Shown here: positions 61,398 to 64,000 of the stretch, piece after piece
How the letters are laid out: the number at the start of each line of letters is the position of its first letter
Numbering within the stretch: the first letter of the stretch is position 1
Assembly: GCA_965204395.1 (NCBI GenBank)
Contig: OZ241987.1
Coordinates: 2,728,001 to 2,792,000, forward strand
Reading direction: 5' to 3'
DNA: 64,000 bases
From: Bin87 sp965204395
Lineage (GTDB): Bacteria; Chloroflexota; Dehalococcoidia; Lucifugimonadales; UBA3495
Position numbers and translations under genes: made by a program
Notes under the pieces: model-generated
The model's input: the letters and a program-made list of their open reading frames with translations, nothing else
Told to the model about the DNA's origin: nothing
The model's database searches: none

Positions 61398-61727
61398 TTA
61401 ACCTCCAATCCGATTGTTGTCGCCCTGGATTTGAATGTTCGTCCCTCCGCCGCTAACCGTCGAGGTCTGTGGCGCATAGTCAACCCCAACTTGGTCAAGG
61501 AGTAAGCCTAGTTCTTCAGTAAGGCGCGGACGTTTCTCCAACTCCTTTTGAAGAAGGTCTGCCAGAATCCTCTTCGCCCCGTCGTTGTCTGGATTAGCAA
61601 CGATTGCTTCTGCAACCTCGGTAGCATTTGATTCGAAGTGGCGTTTGAGCCAATCAATCAGTCTGCTGCCTGCTTCAGTGGCAACGGCGGTCGCAAAGGA
61701 CATAGCCAACGTTCCGCAATCGATCAA
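61398..61727 (-). CDS. Small protein with RHIM-like tail
   Basis: 109 residues. The N-terminal part SFATAVATEAGSRLIDWLKRHFESNATEVAEAIVANPDNDGAKRILADLLQKELEKRPRLTEELGLLL is helical. The C-terminal tail TVSGGGTNIQIQGDNNRIGG resembles RHIM-like amyloid motifs (V/I-Q-V/I-G-D-N-N), with one extra Gln before the Gly. It begins 17 bases after the stop of the STAND/TPR gene on the same strand, so it is co-transcribed. Such small proteins could be adaptors that pass the signal from a STAND sensor, but this is an inference from motif and order. Confidence 0.5.
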   Translation of the reverse strand: MIDCGTLAMSFATAVATEAGSRLIDWLKRHFESNATEVAEAIVANPDNDGAKRILADLLQKELEKRPRLTEELGLLLDQVGVDYAPQTSTVSGGGTNIQIQGDNNRIGG

Positions 61728-61744
61728 TTGTTTCTCCTCCTCGG

Positions 61745-64000
61745 TTATCCTTCGGATTGTTCATTAAGGCGTTGCAAGGTTTCGAGTATCGGCGTCCAGA
61801 CTGCGGGATAAGACACCTCACGTCCAGTGTCTCTACAGAGTTGCGAATAGCCCGAGATGATCATATCCATCTCCCGTTCATAAGCCATTGGCTGCGCCAG
61901 GAACGCTTCCCGCAATGTCACACCTGCCTCCTCTAACAAAGTGAGGGCTTCATCTGGGCGTCCGAGCTCGGAGGAGTAGTTTGACCGGTTGATGAGGTGA
62001 CGGGCCAAGGCGGGACGAAAGGCATCTGGATTGGCAGCGGCCAAATCGCGCCCCAGAGCAACCGCCTCCTCAATAGCATGCAGCGCCTCGGGCTGCCGAC
62101 CGCAATAAAACCAACGAGTCGAGAGGTTACTGAGGGAGGCGGCGAGGGCGGGACGGAAGGCGTCAGGGAAAGTGTCCGCCAAATCACGGTAAATGGTGGT
62201 CGCCTCTTCAATCGCAGCTAGTCCCTCTTCTTGCCGATCCAGTTCAAAGTATCGGTTAGAGAGGTTATTCAGAGATCTGGCCAAGGCAGGGCGGAACGTC
62301 TCAGGGCTGCTCGCCGTCAAATCTCTGCCGAGGGAAACCGCCTCTTCAATCAAAGGGAGGGCCTTAGCAGTCCGTCCAAATTTGGCGAGGTGATTTGACT
62401 GATTGTTGATATAGACAACCAATTCGGAACGGAAGGCATCGGGGTTTGCGGCGGCTAAGTCACGCCCTATCTTTGCCGCCTCTTCGCTGGCTGCGAGTGC
62501 CTCATCTTCTCGTCGGAGGCTGGATAAGTAAGTTGATAGGTTGAGTAGAGAATTGGCCAGTTCAGAACGGTAGTCATCGGAATGGATGGAGACTAAGTCG
62601 CGGCGGATCGCCACAGCCTCTTTGATTGCAGCAACCGCCTCTTCCTGTCGGCCAAGGTTGTGTAAGCAGATGGACAGGCCGTTGAGACTCGTCGCCAAGC
62701 TCGGTCGGAAACTGTCAGTTCGAGAAGCAGCCAATTCGCGGGATAGCTCCACCGCTTCTTCAATAGCAACTAGTGAGTTCTCCCACTGCCCGAGATCGGA
62801 AAAGCGGTTCGAAAGGTTACTGAGAGAGCTGGCAAGATTTGGTTTGCCAGCGTCGGGAACGAGTGTCGCCAACTCCCGGTCGAACCGCACGGCTTGTTTA
62901 TTGGCATCGAGCGCTACCTCCAGATTACCGATGGCGGAGAGGCGATGCGACACGTTGCTGAAAGAATCAGCGAGGATCGTAAGCTGACCTATTTCGCTCC
63001 AATGGCTCGCGTGAGGGTAAACGTTTGCAAGTACAGCTATATCCAGTTCTGCCGCAATCTCCCTAAGTTCTAGTGTCGATTTGGGCATCGTGTTCGAGAG
63101 GTGGAGCAGCGAACGGAAATCGATGCTATCGGCATAGATTTTCTCAAGCCAGTTCAGCGGATAGCGATGGCCGCGTATGACAAAGTCCTGGCAGGTGCGA
63201 ATGACTGTCTCAGCCACCGTATCCGGATCGTTCGAGTAGGCACGGGTGATGGCAGGCAGTGCCTGGATGTTGTCTTCCTTCCACACAGTTAGCAGCAAAG
63301 CCTCACCGATCATGTCCGGCTGCACTGCAGCGATACCTCCACCGTCATTGGGCAATGCTACGGCGAATGCATCACGCAGCGCTGCTGAACCGTACGGCAA
63401 TTTATAGTTAAGATCATGACTTTCCGTTTCAATCACTTCCATTGTGGCTTCCGACGTCAGTCCTTGACGCAGGGTCGCAACTGCGGCCACATGTTTCACC
63501 AGTGCTGCCAAGCCCTCCGGGACATTTCTGCTCTCCATAACCTTAAGGATGCGAGTCAACTCAGTTTCTGCAACGCCGAAGGCGAGGTCTTCGGATCCCA
63601 TGGCAAGTACCGGACCGAAGCCTTCGCGCGCCGCAGTGGCGGCAGCGAGCATCAGCAGTAGAGGAACTCCTGCCCAAGCTAACTCTCCCAAACGACGATC
63701 AAATTCAGAATCGTCGCCTAGAGGTGGCAGGGTTACTGTGCTGCCCAGTCTGTCCAAGGTATTCGTTAGAATAGCGCGGCGGTGGGTTATGTCATCTAGG
63801 GGCGGCAGGGCCACAGGTGCAGCGGGGTCGGCCAATCGCTCAAGCAATGCTGCGTCCGAACCGATGCCGAAGACCTCTGCCCACCAGCCAGAACCAGTTT
63901 CCGCTTGGCGTTCCAGCAGCAATAAACGCAGCGGATATTTGTGTATCGCTTTTGTGTCCTCCCAAACGTCATGGTCTTCTAATTCGCTCAGCCAAGCATG
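61745..64000 (-). CDS. STAND-type TPR protein, N terminus outside the window
   Basis: At least 752 residues; the frame is open to the window edge (HAWLSELEDHDVWEDTKAIHKYPLRLLLLERQAETGSGWWAEVFG). The first part matches the region behind the ATPase of STAND proteins (PLRLLLLERQA..WW). From about residue 300 there are at least eight TPR-like units of about 48 residues, each with SLSNLSNR-S-LGR-EEALAAIEEAV-L-RDLAA-NPDAFRPAL. The ATPase itself is beyond position 64000. Proteins of this type are NACHT-like sensors in bacterial defence. The small RHIM-like gene lies directly downstream. Confidence 0.8.
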   Translation of the reverse strand, partial: HAWLSELEDHDVWEDTKAIHKYPLRLLLLERQAETGSGWWAEVFGIGSDAALLERLADPAAPVALPPLDDITHRRAILTNTLDRLGSTVTLPPLGDDSEFDRRLGELAWAGVPLLLMLAAATAAREGFGPVLAMGSEDLAFGVAETELTRILKVMESRNVPEGLAALVKHVAAVATLRQGLTSEATMEVIETESHDLNYKLPYGSAALRDAFAVALPNDGGGIAAVQPDMIGEALLLTVWKEDNIQALPAITRAYSNDPDTVAETVIRTCQDFVIRGHRYPLNWLEKIYADSIDFRSLLHLSNTMPKSTLELREIAAELDIAVLANVYPHASHWSEIGQLTILADSFSNVSHRLSAIGNLEVALDANKQAVRFDRELATLVPDAGKPNLASSLSNLSNRFSDLGQWENSLVAIEEAVELSRELAASRTDSFRPSLATSLNGLSICLHNLGRQEEAVAAIKEAVAIRRDLVSIHSDDYRSELANSLLNLSTYLSSLRREDEALAASEEAAKIGRDLAAANPDAFRSELVVYINNQSNHLAKFGRTAKALPLIEEAVSLGRDLTASSPETFRPALARSLNNLSNRYFELDRQEEGLAAIEEATTIYRDLADTFPDAFRPALAASLSNLSTRWFYCGRQPEALHAIEEAVALGRDLAAANPDAFRPALARHLINRSNYSSELGRPDEALTLLEEAGVTLREAFLAQPMAYEREMDMIISGYSQLCRDTGREVSYPAVWTPILETLQRLNEQSEG

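Noticed and set aside
1..64000. CRISPR arrays
   Set aside because: No regularly spaced direct repeats of 20-40 bp with unique spacers were seen; the only short-period repeats are the two tandem duplications in ISAs1 and the iteron-like sites.

Overview
The window looks like an accessory, island-like stretch of a bacterial chromosome, most likely from the Chloroflexota (Dehalococcoidia or SAR202-like). This rests on inference. The tmRNA at about 4.5 kb encodes a short tag ending GEREFALAA, which resembles the Dehalococcoides-type tag as I remember it. A luciferase-like (F420/flavin type) oxidoreductase sits next to a lone substrate-binding protein, and the DNA is GC-rich. Little else here is housekeeping.

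Layout. 0-4 kb: an XRE/ImmA-IrrE regulator pair, then an ISAs1 and an IS701-like element. 4.4-8 kb: core-like DNA with the tmRNA, the oxidoreductase and binding-protein pair and a GlcG-like gene. 8-9.6 kb: a decayed NERD-domain gene, partly duplicated and hit by a small ISAs1-type element. 9.9-15.6 kb: a tyrosine integrase with an excisionase-like gene beside a tRNA-end-like attachment core, an insertion sequence with perfect ends, an iteron-like array and two unknown genes. 15.6-20.6 kb: an IS1182 element split by an IS21 element, next to a tnpB remnant. 20.6-24.6 kb: a four-gene operon-like cluster (NERD, UvrD helicase, NERD-like, helical protein), a candidate defence locus. 24.9-34.5 kb: a graveyard of nested insertion sequences that has broken a Fic gene and a Clp-N gene. 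34.8-39 kb: nuclease-like and HEPN-like genes. 39.5-42.4 kb: more mobile elements. 42.5-45.3 kb: a run of small same-strand unknown genes separated by a related intergenic repeat. 45.4-54.2 kb: a prokaryotic viperin homologue (radical SAM) overlapping a TPR/helix-turn-helix gene, a HEPN-like gene, and a small Cys/His protein present three times, twice with an ASCH-domain partner. 53.6-59.2 kb: an SbcC-like ATPase with a broken SbcD-like partner, and a Panacea-domain antitoxin with a probable toxin. 60-64 kb: nuclease-like and unknown genes, and a large TPR protein of STAND type running off the right edge, followed by a small protein with a RHIM-like tail.

The most striking signal is a 15-bp palindrome, TCCGCC-TNN-GGCGGA. 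I count 13 good copies and two variants. All lie in mobile-element DNA, 14 of them inside transposase genes of at least five unrelated families, and I saw none in the cargo or core genes. Where an intact copy of the same IS701-like transposase allows a direct comparison, 6-7 bp of the original gene have been replaced by the 15-bp palindrome, rather than the palindrome being added with a target duplication. This may be a very small mobile or templated element. The second theme is anti-phage biology: viperin, NERD-helicase, Panacea, HEPN, Fic, STAND-TPR and several PD-(D/E)xK-like proteins lie within about 45 kb.
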